A DNA stretch of 64,000 bases, taken from contig VFFE01007124.1 in NCBI GenBank assembly GCA_008921705.1, positions 1,750,712-1,814,711 of the forward strand, in the 5' to 3' direction. Below the pieces are notes generated by a model. It did no database searches. It saw only the letters and a list, made by a program, of their open reading frames with translations, and had not been told where the DNA came from. Shown piece by piece: positions 51,343 through 64,000 of the stretch (position 1 is the stretch's first letter; every line of letters starts with the position of its first letter). This stretch comes from Burhinus oedicnemus (lineage: Eukaryota > Chordata > Aves > Charadriiformes > Burhinidae). Position numbers and translations under genes: made by a program.

Positions 51343-54300
51343 GTGTATGGTCCATAATGCAGATCATGTGGCAGACAGATTTGATTTGTGAAGGTTAGTG
51401 AGATTTTCCTGGATAGCATGCTAATAAATGAGAACTGTGGGAGGTTTTTTTAAGAAAAGTAATTTCAGAATCCAGCTGCCATCTGTGGGGAGAAAAAAAA
51501 AGGCACAAATTTGAGAATTCTTTCTGAAAAAAAAGAAACCTCACTCATCTTTTTTTCTAATTTGCACAAAGGAATCTCAGATAAGCACATGGCTCATCTC
51601 TCATCCCACTGTGGTTAATTATTTACTTAGCCTTCCTGATACGCGTAAGAAAGACGAAACCCAAAGTGGAGCTCAGACTGTCCTGTGTTCCCAGCTGTTC
51701 CCCATTGTTGTACAGCTTTGCGTGGTACAGCCCAACACTAAGAGAGGTCCCCACCGCTCAGAAACTCCCACTTGGCTGGAGAGACGGCAAAGGTAACTCC
51801 GTATACCCAAATTCAGAGGCAGCGTCCCCCGGATTCCCTCTTTCTCCTCAGTAAAAAGTACAGCTGCACCCAAAACAGTCCAGTCTTGGGACAGTGCAGA
51901 GGTGCCTGTTTCAGAGGCCTCTCTCCGCTTTTGGAGAGGCATCCAGCTTTGCATCCACCAATGGCCGCAGCAGGACAGGGCAGCGTATGGCATGGATACT
52001 GCTCCTGCAGGGCAAGCTGCGTGCCTTTCCCACCCTTGTTGACTTCTGTAACGTCATGGAGGTGTTGGATGGGAGGACAGATTAGCCCAACTGGGTATGA
52101 ATAATAAGCAATAAATGTGTTTTTATTTACCCTTATGCAGATAAAAATATGTGTGTCCCTAATTCCTAACTGACTGCTGCAATGATGATCCATCGAAATG
52201 AGAGAACAGACCCTGTTTCCTTGCAGTTGGGGCTGTTGTTTCAGAACACCATCACGATGTGCAAACAAGCCCACTTGTTAAAAGCAAGAAAAACTACTTG
52301 CATTTATACAGTAACTGATTTTACAATACTGCACTGTTACTGGAATTCTCTTGGATGCTTAATTTGAGTTAGAAACCAGTTTAATTAAAGGGAGAAAAGG
52401 GAAGTAATATATTGCCATTATAATGATCAGCTGTGTAATAATCATCAACAAGTAAAAATTTTCTTTTCTCCCTTTGTAACGTAAATTACTAAAGTAGACC
52501 TGACTTGTGATTTTAACATTTGTGAATAGTTAATCCTTCTCAAAACAGGTGGACTTCCTATGCAGAGAAGAGCAGTGTGTTTTACCATAGATTGAAGAGA
52601 AAACTGGGAAAAGGATGTGAAAAATGAATATATACCTTCTTTCTGCAAAGTCAAGTTCAGGATGACAACATCCTAGAGACAGCACACTGTTTCTGCAGAA
52701 GGTGCTCCTCTGTGTACTGCAGGTGCATAAGGGTGACAAGAAAATATCAACCTGGAGTGAAGAGTGTAACATTAAAAGGCCCCTTCTCTGTTCTCTGTAA
52801 CCTCTCAAAGCACTTTCATTTGCACTGTCCTGTTCTCTGCTCAGCTGTAGAGCGCATCTGCGAGGGTTAAAGCAAAGTGCCAGGTGTCACTCAGTAACCT
52901 GCGCCCCTGTGACCCACTCCTGCACTCACTTAGGTTCAGCATTTATTGCTTTCCCCTGAAAAAATTTCCCCAAGTGTGCACAGGTGGCCAGCGAGCTGCA
53001 AGGTAGCTAGCCTCTGCGGGGGGAAAAAGAGCACGAAACTAACTGGTGCGTTACCATTCTCTCTGACGGAAAAGCAATGGAAAATGATGTGAAAAAGTTG
53101 AAGAGGCCAGGGACTGCAAACTTTTTGTGTCAGGATGTTTAGCTTGGACTATGTAATACTTGAACGTAACGAGAGAAGTCCCTACTAGGAAAATAATTGT
53201 GATTTTGCAATGGCAAGTGTTTTGCATGCTAAATCTAAGTGAGGCACCAACAAGCTCTTGACTCTCCTTCACCTGTTCATGAGCTAGTATAGTACTCTGA
53301 AAATATATTGTAAAACCTAAGCTAAATTATGCATAGTCTGTTTGTATAGATAGTATATATGAAAAGTATGGTAGCGCACACGCAGACACTTAAATATAGT
53401 GCTTTATATAGCATCTTATACACATGTTCATTGCTCTAAGTCAGAGTCAGATTGAACAGGAGCTGCCACAAAGGCAGAACCACATGCTCTTATACAACTG
53501 CATTCATCATTAAGCAACAGCAGCAACATATTTGTTAATTATCAGACCTTCAGTGCAACATGACAAATTACAAGAGATTCAGTTTGACACAGCTAATGGA
53601 AAAATGTTAAATATCAATGCTTAGTATGTAAACTCATTAGAGAGTTGTTTTAAAATGCATGAAATGGGGAAAAAATATGTTCCTTAATGAACAGAGAAAT
53701 AAAGTCACTGCAAAGATTGTAGTATGTGCACAGCTTTGTATATGCCGGTCATTTGTTAAGGCGGTGTTTATGTCTTTGTGCAGAATCAGTCTGCAAAGCA
53801 AAGCCGCTAGTGAAAATAATACTGCGTTTCTGTAAATGAGGTAATAGTGCACATTGCAGTACACATTAAAGATGCAGGTTGCTTTTATTAGTACACTTAC
53901 TGACAAGACAGGTGCTGAGTTTACCTTAATTACAGTGAGACACTTCTGGATGATAAATATACTAGTACAAAGGCTAACAGAAATAACAAAAGTAGCGTGA
54001 GAGTTTCAAAAGTATACATGGATTAAAAAGTATATTTAGAATAATGAAGAAAATACTAATTGGGGGTGGGCTGTGTCTGTTGTTTGTTTTTCAAAACAAC
54101 AAAAATGTCTGCAAAAGGAAAACGTTGTTGTTTTGAGATGCAGTATCTTTCCCAGCAGTTTAAGAGGACTGAGCTAGGTTGGGGAAGAAAACCCTGTACA
54201 TCGGGAAGGGAGACAAAGTGCGCTCCCATCCATGGTGACAGGGAAACCAGCATCTCAGCCACGTTTCAGCATGTACTTCCCGTGCTACGTGGGTGCAGCT

Positions 54301-57300
54301 TTCAAGGGTCTGGCAGCCCTCCGTAGTAGCGGAGTAGCTGGGAAAGATGTTCCCTGGAAAGATTACTTTTCAATAAATTTCTCCTGTGACTCATTTCCAA
54401 CAAATGAGCATTTTCTGACAGTAGTTGCATATAATTGCAGTAGTTGTGGGTCATGATAGTATAAAGGTTGGACTACCGTGGCTCAGTAAGTTTCCTATTA
54501 TTCAGCCATTGTTTGGAAGGAGGTTCTTGCCAAGACATTGTGGAGTGTGACTAAGCATGTAAACTATAGCTGTGTACCTGTAAATAATCTCTTTTATGGT
54601 GTCCTAGAGATTTGTAAGCTTTGTGTGGAGTAAGTGGAGTAAGCTTCCCTGGGAAAGGGAAGCCTAATCCAGACATGGTTAGGTACAGAGCCTGGCTCAA
54701 AGATGGTCAAGGCAAAGTTTTAAAGTCTTGTAACATTGACTTTTCCAAGTGAGTGGTGTGGCCAGAGATCATTTGTAGGAAAATGTCATGAGGATGGTGA
54801 AAGTTCACATTTTTTAGATTTTCTTCTCCCCTCTAAAAAAATTGAAAGAAAAATCAGAGTTTTGATGTTCACCTGATAGAGAAATTACCTTTTCAAACCT
54901 ACTGAATATGGGACAAGAAATCTCAGTCTTGGTTCATTCTGTCCACCTTGCAGCTCTCCAGGTTGGCCTCTGGTTTATAGAAATGAATGAAGACATTCAC
55001 TAAAGGGAAAAGGGTTATCAGGCATGCCGTATCCTGCCCGTAGTGGTAGGAGGTGTTCTCTCAGTCTTCTTTGTTATTTGTTTCTTCTATTCCTCCACCT
55101 TCCCACTTCCTCAGTTTTATCCACTCTCCTGCTTGTCCTTCTCCATCTTGCATTAAAATTCTTTTCATGGTATGTCGTTTCTTTCTAATACTCTCTACAT
55201 AGACTTACTTACACTTCTTATACTCCCTTATACTCCCTCCTCTTCTTTGCCATCAGTTGCTGGTATTAAATTACAAAGAGTATCTACAAGTACTTGTAGG
55301 AAAAGTGTTTCTTTCAGATTAAAAGACACATTTGAGGAAGAAGCCTGAAGGGAAGAGATGTTGAAGAGCTGACGTGACATGGTCTGCATGTCTGTGAGCT
55401 TGACTGTGTATGTGGAACATGTTCCAAAGTCATACATCAGACGAAAGATATGATACACAAGTTCCAAAGATGTATGAAAGATCATTCATAAGCATCCCAA
55501 AACTGGTGTAATAGGAAGAGTAATATTTAAAGTGAAAGCAATGAAAAAAACCTCAACCGAACTATAAGGAGGGGGGAGTGATAGTGGGCCTAAAGGATTT
55601 ACATTCAAGATTAAGAACTAGTGAAAAGTTCAGGGAGAAAGTTAGTATTACAGATAGAAGGATCTTTGCTGGGAAAGGAAGTATAGATTCTTGGCTCATT
55701 CTCAATTACTACAATTTTCATTTTATATCCATCCAACACAGTAAAACATGCAATGGAATTACATCTATCCAAGTGGCAATCTTGACTTCTGTGCTCAGAA
55801 GCCTGTGAGCCGTAAGCCCGGTGGGCTTTATTCTGACAAGCAGTTTAATGATTCCAAGTTTATACAGCGTGCAACCCATACGTTGCTGCACCTTATGGCT
55901 ACCACTTGAGTTCTGACTGATGATGTTCCCCTGGTGTAGTTACAGTTGCATGATGAGGAAATGGGCAATTATAGTCTTGCTTTGGAGATCAAGGCCAAGG
56001 ACGGATGGAAGATGAGATGTGGATTGCTTAGCACTTGTGATAATTGCTGTCTCTGACTTGGCGATTAGTGGCAGGTTTTGTGTAAGGAGAGGGGCTGCTG
56101 GCGCGTGCAGCATGTAGGTGGGCTTGAGCAGCACAGGATTGCTGACAACTGGGGAGCTGGGCAGCACTGCTTTCAGTGCGCTATGCATGTCAAACTAATA
56201 AGAGAAGTTACCAATAATTTGTCAGTTGTTCTGGATTCTCTGTTGTGTTCAGCCCACTTTGTCAAGTTTTGCATGCATTGTTTGACATTTCCCATGCTGG
56301 AGCAAATGCAAAGGAAACTATTAGGTAACTACGAATGTATTTCCAGAACAAGAGTCTGTCCAGCTGTGCAGCCCAGCCGTGTGGAAATAGATTTTTTGGT
56401 AAATAATGTATTCCCTCCTCCAGAATGTGGGTCAAATACATCCAGAAGTTGAACTTGCAGAATAGCATCATATGGTGTGGAGCGAAGTGATCTGCTTACA
56501 TCTATGCTCATATCATTTCCCTCATTCTCCTCCTTTGGCCTCTTAAATTAATATTCCAGTTGTAGAGGATCAGTACTAGCTCCGGAGACACTGAGCTACC
56601 TAATCCAAATCACACCGTGCAGAGTGGTTGGGCCATTTTCCCAGTGCACAGAAAGGGATTGTATCTGGTTAGGCAGAGCAGGAGCTGAATATTCTGAACA
56701 CAGAAGTATTGATAAAAGGCTCATAGCATGGATTGCCCTCCTTTCCTCGCAAAGAGCCCACATACCATCTCCATTGCTGTGCTTTCACTTGAAAGGGCTG
56801 AACAGGCACAACGTTTTGAGGTTAAAGATTGAATTTCATTGAACACAAAACAAAAACTTTTTACTTATATTTTCAGCACAAATAAATCTAAACATTTTTA
56901 TATCAAAATCCTTCTCTATATGTTTGGGGATTTTTTCCTCTTTGGGACCTGATCAGCTGTCCACGCAGTCCTATTCATTGCTCAAAGACAGTTTCCAGTA
57001 ATATTCTACATTTCCTTTGATTTCTTTCACTCTTTTCTTAAAGCAAAGGTGACTGCTGACAAACAATTATACACTAGTTTTAGTGGAACAAACACCCTTG
57101 ATTTACAAATCAAGGAAGCCTACTAAACCTTGCTTGGCAACAGAAACAGACCTCCGTTAAGATGAGGTAAAAACAGGAAAGCTAATTTCTGTGATACGGT
57201 AATATTACTCACTTTCTGTTTATGCAAAATATGCTCTGCAAATACATATCATAGAACAAACAAAATGCTTATAGTAATGTACAGATACCCCGTAGCAGAA

Positions 57301-60300
57301 TACAACAATGTTATTTTACAATACATCTGATAGCCAGTTGCACTGAGATTCACATCTTCAAAGCCCTGGGAACAAGGAGGCATTACCGTAACTGTAGGTA
57401 GCCTACATATAATTTAAATCTATGTAAATTCTCCCCAAGTGATTGCTTGGTTGGAGCAGACTGTATCCCAGCCCCGCTGTTTTGAGGGGCCCATGAATGG
57501 GCCCGTGGGTTTGTGATCTGAGTGCGCAATTCCTGGTCTGCTACAGGGAAAATCAGATTGTCTGCACCCTGCATCTTCTGAAGGCTGAGAAATGAAGCAT
57601 TGCTTATGAGTCAGGCTGTTACCCGTAACCTCGCTGACCCCTTCCCAGCCGATACAAATTTTAGGCAAAGGGAAATTATAAGGAAATTTTACATGGAGTA
57701 GACGTAGTCCATTTGTTTATATTGATGAATATATGTGTTTGTGTGTATCTAGTAGTAAATATTTGGTTATGTATGCATACGCATGCATGCTCACTAGATA
57801 TATTAAGAACATGCATATGCTATGTTTGTAGATTAGTTTGATATATGCATTTTGGATACATCCGTTAAATTACAGTTATTCACAGCCTTGCAGGATGTAA
57901 AATTCATTATTATAAAATCATATTAGTGATTTTAAAACTGGCATGATCACCTTTCTGTTAATTACAGTCTGATTCAACCCTTATCTTTTTTTCCTGTCCT
58001 ATAAAATTGCCTGCTTAATATTCTGGTTGCCGTCTGGAAAGACAATAAATGGGGAAAGAATTTTCTCCACCCCATGAGAGCCTTCCTTGGCAAAAGCAGC
58101 AAAAAGGCATGAGGAAAGGGACCACAGGCAATGAGTTTATGGGAGTTAAAGGTGTAATGCCACATTGATCTGGTTTGATTCACCCAAGACAAGGCGACAC
58201 ACAGTACTGAACATCAGTGCATGCTTTTCACAGCTTAGGAAGGAGTCTGTGCTTGAACATGTCCAGGGTAGCAGCTGATTAGCAATTCAGAGGACCCATC
58301 TCCTTCATTTCACTCTGTAGAAAACAGAAGATTAACCTTCTGGCTCAGTGCCTAAGTTAGACAACATAAATTGCCGTCATCCCTGCTTATCTATATAAAA
58401 CTTCCCTAATGCTCCTGAATTACGTTAGGAATTTGTTAGGTTAAGCACATTTGAGATTACGAGGTGTTTAGATAATAAGGGGTATATGAATGCAAATTAG
58501 ATAGTAAATATAGGAGAAAGTCATTAAAAGAGGGTTTCATTGAGAATTAGCTGCTAGATAAATTCTCTTTTCAGCAATTTCCGTGCAAATGGCAGTGTCT
58601 GTTCACTCCAAGGAGAGTCCTGTTTCTGAATGCTCTCATACAGAAAGAGATGAAATATATTTATATCCTCACCCCAAAGATTAACACATTTTGAATAATG
58701 GCAGATTGCAAACCAGAGAGATGGATTGGCAGGGGACAAGACAAGTGAAGCATCAAAATGTCATCATGCATTCATTATGTGCATGACTTCCCAATTAATG
58801 CGTAGACTCTCTCCTCTTAATGGCATAAATCTGTACCTCTAGAGCTACATAAACCATACTGCCTAACACTAGCTTCTCATGTGTTTATTTTTTCACTCCT
58901 GTTTTCTGTGAATACCTAGTTTGATAGCTTGAAAACAAATGGTCTCTTACTTCCAATGACTTTCCTTTCCCATTTTTCTAATTGGAAATAGTATTTTTCA
59001 TTTGCTTTCATGTTTGTTAATCTGTCATTCCTGCTTCCTGGGATTATCTAGATGCCTTGACCTCCCTACGTGCTGCATCTGGTGTGGGAGATAGGGGAAG
59101 CTCTTTCACTGAGAACTTCTTTTAACAAAGTTCAGATTAATAGTGATAGTTTCGTAGTTTGGCATTCTTTATTATGTTGGTACTTATAGTAATGAAACAC
59201 ATTTTCTGTTTCTACATTGAGTTTTTTCTGCTATATTCTGATAGTCAATTTTTGCTCATGCAGACAAGATGTACTAGACTTCTTACTGCCCTAAGTATGT
59301 AATTAGTGTATATTCACCATAACTTGCTTGGTCGTATAGTTGTGTAAGTACATTTACAGGCTAATTGAGATCCTTTAGTGATTTGAACTCCTGCATTTTT
59401 CTTTGATTTTTATCTTTTGCTGAAGGGCTGTGTCCTAACATTTTTAATCTTCTTTACACACAAAGTACAAAAGCTTCGTAATGATCACCTTGACTGCTAA
59501 TGCTGCTGTCGTCAGTGCTCGTCTATTTAGCCCCTTCCCAAGCCCATTTCAGTCAGATTCATGCGTAGATTGTTGTATCATTAAAAAATCATGTTACTTT
59601 CCAGCTTGCAAGAACACAGAAAATTGTTGCATTTAGAGTTGATAACATACTGTGAAAAAATTCTCCAACATCTTGCGTTGGTTTGTTGAGTTTATTGTCT
59701 GCCTCGCTTGCAAGGGTTACTCACTATGCAGAGGGCACTTATGAATGTCCTGTCTGTGCTGACTTACTGATTGTTTCCCTGATGGTAAATGGCTTTGCAC
59801 AGCTTCCACTAAAAGCAATGTTCTCCAATAAGTTTTATGATGGCTTTTCAGGTCAAGGCTTCTGTTTCTCCTTCAGATATTTGTGCAAAGTTACTGTCTG
59901 ATGCATAAGGCCACGACAACACGCAATATTAATGATACAGAGTGTAAAATTATAAGTGTATTATTCACGTTATGTGAATAGTAACAACTTGGCCTTCAAC
60001 TTTATATGAAAAGCTGCCTTCAGAGTATTAATTGATCCCACTTCATCTATTACCTTACTGGATTTACGTTTCCCCAAGGAAGTATCTTGGTTAGGATCAT
60101 CTGTACTATCCTATATTCTGTGCAATACACTATTATTGTGACATATGAACCGCAAATTACCCTTATTTAATACTCTAGTTTCCCCTCTTACGAGTTTCCT
60201 ATTAGTAGACACTGGAGTCTTCAATATTCCTCAGCTGGCCCTCTCAATCCTATTTGCAGCTATTAATGCCCTTCCTATTTTAGCCTGTCACTCACACTTG

Positions 60301-60642
60301 AGTCCTTCATACATAAAGCGTAACATAATTTTCGTAAGAGTGCATGTACAGGCTGCAGTACTGGCTCATTAGTTACTACAAGTGTGGCTCTTGAGACACC
60401 AGCTTTCAGGGGAGCCTTCCCACAGCATAGACCGTATTGCTCTTGTCAGGCTTCCCGTCACAGCTCGGAAGGAAAGAAAGCAATATCCGGCAGCGGTTAC
60501 ACAGTATATATTTCATGCTCATTTCACATAATAGCTATTAAAAATGTTTTAAAGACTTAGCAGCTACCATTTTAGTTATGGGTGTTTTTAATATGCAGTT
60601 AGTTATAGGCTTTTGGGGCATCCTTTGTCTCATGAACATGCT

Positions 60643-60685
60643 AAGAAACAAAATTTCTAACATGTAAAGAAACAAAATTTCTAAC
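60643..60685. repeat. Tandem duplication, period 24 bp
   Basis: The 19-base word AAGAAACAAAATTTCTAAC occurs identically at 60643-60661 and 60667-60685. Confidence 0.95.
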
Positions 60686-60879
60686 CCGTCTTTTAACTGC
60701 CTCTTAACCATTTATCGTGTCCCCCCTTTTCTTTCTCTGCATGCATGCGTGTTGCACTTCCCTCTGTTTGGTGCAGAATACTATAATAGAAGACACACCA
60801 AAGTGTTGTCCTTGACCACTCTGTCAATCCTTAATTCCACTGAAATTGCTTCCTTTTTTCTCTTTTTTTTTTTTTTTTT

Positions 60880-60929
60880 NNNNNNNNNNNNNNNNNNNNN
60901 NNNNNNNNNNNNNNNNNNNNNNNNNNNNN
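60880..60929. other. Assembly gap (50 N)
   Basis: Fifty N directly after a 17-T run (60863-60879). A round-number gap at a homopolymer suggests a placeholder of unknown true length. Confidence 0.98.
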
Positions 60930-61794
60930 GGAAAAATGATAAAAGTTAAGATTAAATGTTTTACACTGGCATTTCATTCATTTAGGAATGTTGTTCAGAA
61001 AAAGTAAAATTTTAAAAGAGAAATTCAGACCTTAATCATCATGAGCTTAAATTAAGGTCAGCCCTGTTAAAGAGTGAAATTTGACATTCTAGTAACCACT
61101 CGTCTACAGAAATAAGAACTGAATTTTACATTACATACCATCAACTGAAATTATTTTCTTTTCTAAGACTTATTATGGGAAGAATTATTTCCTTTGCACA
61201 AAAGGCTCTTCGATATATCGATGTGCATCCTGACAGCCAGCCAGAGTCTTGTGCTACAGATGTACGTTGTATCTGTTCACATCTGAGTTTTACTGACAGC
61301 CATTTCTGTTCCATATTTTAGCATGGAGCAGTTCAGTGTTTTGATCAGTCAGATATCTTGTTACGTTTTAAAAATTACTTAAGATTTTGAATCCAAGAAA
61401 TTTGAAGAGTGACTATTTAAGTAAGAAAGAGTAGGTTTTATTGTCAAGAAAGACATGTCGTATTTCATCTGTCTTTTTGCTTGCGTGAACAACTTAAAGC
61501 TAGGTATACATCCAAGTTTTGCTTCCCTGTTTTGCTTTTTAATGCAATAAGAACAAAAGTTGAATTTTGGTTGCTCAGTATCTGCTTAGCCTCCAAAAGT
61601 GGTTTAAGCAGCTTTAACTCAGAAAAAAGAAACTCAGAAAAATTTTAACTGCCGCTGCTGTCCATCCATGGAAAAATAGGCAGCATTGCTTTGGTGGCAA
61701 AGCAGAGAAAGGCAAGATATAAAAATATAAAATGGCGCATTCGCTAGGAACTTGATCACAGCCTTCAGAGAGCAATGAGAGTTTCCATTTCCAA

Positions 61795-61935
61795 GCGGAG
61801 TAAGGCCATCCCTGGGAACGGCTGGCAGCAAGCTGCTCGGCGAGGAGCCGCGCAGAGACCTGGTGGTCTGTTGGACAGCACTGGCACCCGCGCAGGTGCC
61901 TCCCGCGCTGGGCTTGCTGGCCCTGCGAGGGCACG
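61795..61935. other. Intronic GC/CpG-rich patch
   Basis: About 140 bases with roughly a dozen CpGs (several CCGCG/CGCGC words) in AT-rich surroundings. Short open frames run through it on both strands, with no recognisable protein. Confidence 0.5.
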
Positions 61936-64000
61936 AATTAAGGTCATTTCCCTTTGTTTATGAAGACAAGTGTTAACTGCTTGCCTGAGTAGAGTTTGAC
62001 AGAGGTGATACCTCACCCCAGATCACAGCTGATGGTAAATGAGGAAGTGTATGGGAGGGGAAGGAAGCATTTTGTAGCTGGGTGAGTACTCACGCTTCTA
62101 GGGATACAGTCAAAGTGCTTTCAAGTCCCTGGGAAGAGCTTCACAGACAGTCGAGAGGCAAAATGAGGGACACCTTAAAGTAGTGCTTGTGACTTAAAAA
62201 TCTTACATAGGTGAAAATACGTGGTAGGCAGACCATGTTTTTTAATTCTGGAATTCATTTTTTAAGTGCTTTGGAGAGAGAAATAAAACTCTGTGCTTTC
62301 CAGTCTGTGCTGATCTTCCCCACTTGCCTTCATCCTTTTCTGTCCTTTAGTTTTGGGGGTTTTTTTGCAGACTCACTGAACTACACTTTGCTCCAAGCAC
62401 ATGCTTCCGGAGCCTGGTTTTGATTGTATTCTTGTTCTACTCTCAGCCATTTCCAAATTGGGAACTGTTTGAAATTCCTGCTACTTAGCTGTGGACTTTC
62501 TTTTTTTTCTTTTGGCTTACTCTTCATTATAACCCTAAAAGCACATCTAAACTTGTGGTCAAGAGGCCAGTTCTGAAAAGAGCTGGCATCGGGCTTGACA
62601 GCTTTGAAGCAGTTGATCACTTGAGTTAATAATTGGTGAACAGCTCTGTTTAGCTCCAGTGTGATTAACAGAGTGATGCCATGAAGTATATGCCCAGGCA
62701 AAGGTTTTGGATACCATAAAATTTTTTGTTCCCATGACTTAATTTAGACATTCCATGTGGCACTTGAAAATAAAGAATTCTCCAGTGCACCATTATGGAA
62801 ACAAAGTTTCTCTTGGTCTTTGGCCAGTATTATATTAAGTGATCACTTTTAAGGACATCTATTGTAGCCATTGCCTAGAAAAAGGAGTTCAGCCATAATA
62901 GATTGGTTGTGTACGCTTTCAACAAAACTTTAAACATTTATACTTTCTAATTTATGGTGTGTGCTCTGTTGCTTAAATAAAGAACTATCAGTCTAGCTCT
63001 TCCAAAAAAACAAAACAGAGTACTAACCCAAACAAAACTGTTCAATTGTATTACTATTTCTAGTTCACCCTAGTTCCATACTATTTAAGACATTTCTCCC
63101 TTTTGTAATTGCTTAGCGATTGTCTCAAACCACAGCTGAGAGATAAAACTAATGATACTTTCTAACATGCTCTGCGCCTGTGAGAATGTGATTAAACTAT
63201 AATGTCTAATGCCCATCAAGTAACTTCAAATTATCATTGCTATTTTATTCTGAACTCAAATATAGGAGAACACAGCAAAGGCAGACAATCAGAACTCCAA
63301 TTTTGAATGCTAAATGCAGGTGGGGTTGTAAGAATAAAAGGGTTTGTTTGCGTCAGCCAGCAGTCTCCCATAATTTTGTTAAAGATTGTCAGAAATAATG
63401 CAAGTCTGCTAGTTTAGTTTTGCCATTATTTCCTACAAATCACTGGGACAAAATTCAAACATTTTGAAAGAATGATTCCACTCCTTTAAATTCAATAAAT
63501 TTTTATTTAACCTACTTACTTCCTTTGTTTTCTCCGTGATGAAAATTTAAATATTCCATAACTACGAAATTTGAAAAGAACATAAGGAGTGTGTATCTGC
63601 TGGGGAAACGCAGCAGACAGAGTTATCTTTCTGCTCTGTGTTCTCTAAACCAAGGCACCACACCGACAGATGTTTTGTGTGCTAGTGATAATCGGAGTGA
63701 GGGAGTATTGGAGCTGTACTCGTCATTTCTTCATATATCGCAGGCTTTCTTTTTCACGGCACTGGGCACCTGCATCATCTTCTCACTGCCATATCTTGTC
63801 GATGGGTGGCAGAACCCCTCAAAAGCTGTCCTGCTGCACTTGGCTGGTTACAGACATTGCTGCTGTTCCCTGGAAATGTGTCAGCATAGCCCATATATAA
63901 ACATTAAGCTACAGTGCACACGAAGCAGTTGCAAATTACTGTTTCAAGGATCTAAAGAGCAAGCAAGTATGATTTTTACTAAATTTATCTACTTTCTTGA

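Noticed and set aside
51813..52274. 153-codon open frame on the minus strand with overlapping plus-strand frames
   Set aside because: No recognisable motif or homology; overlapping frames on both strands point to base composition rather than coding.

Overview
This is a vertebrate nuclear window, most likely from a bird. The plus strand carries the 3' part of one large intron-rich gene, which I recognise as PLCB1 (phosphoinositide phospholipase C beta-1). Nineteen consecutive coding exons (5145-44815) join without a frame break into about 725 codons. They correspond to roughly residues 417-1141 of the 1,216-residue mammalian protein (numbering from memory). A bird is suggested by a CR1-type LINE fragment, the absence of recognisable Alu, L1 or B1/B2 copies, sparse repeats and short introns. 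The species cannot be fixed from the window.

Layout: 1-5144 is the end of an upstream intron. Exons at 5145-5898 give the end of the catalytic X half and the start of the X/Y linker. Exons at 12373-13128 give the acidic autoinhibitory linker and enter the Y half. Exons at 16936-19373 complete the Y half of the TIM barrel. Exons at 19219-26174 give the C2 domain. The exon at 26943-27052 carries the proximal C-terminal helices that bind G-alpha-q and autoinhibit. Exons at 32062-33008 form a Pro/Ser/Thr linker. Exons at 34587-44815 form the distal helical domain (membrane association, dimerisation, G-alpha-q GAP activity, basic nuclear-localisation cluster). From 44816 to the end (over 19 kb) I see no coding sequence. 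The 1a and 1b C-terminal exons are not visible and probably lie beyond the window. A 50-base N gap sits at 60880-60929.

The most informative non-coding signals are splicing-related. The intron at 17021-18109 has the donor and branch point of a minor-spliceosome (U12-type) intron. Two possible unannotated cassette exons with in-frame stops have good splice sites (25894-25929 and 35990-36049); the first has its donor inside an 8-bp hairpin stem. One exon acceptor has a (GT)n run where a pyrimidine tract is expected. The introns also hold a series of weak relics resembling very old amniote repeats, including a roughly 100-bp imperfect palindrome at 44226-44326. I found no second gene, RNA gene, CRISPR array, intact mobile element or convincing new multi-gene system.
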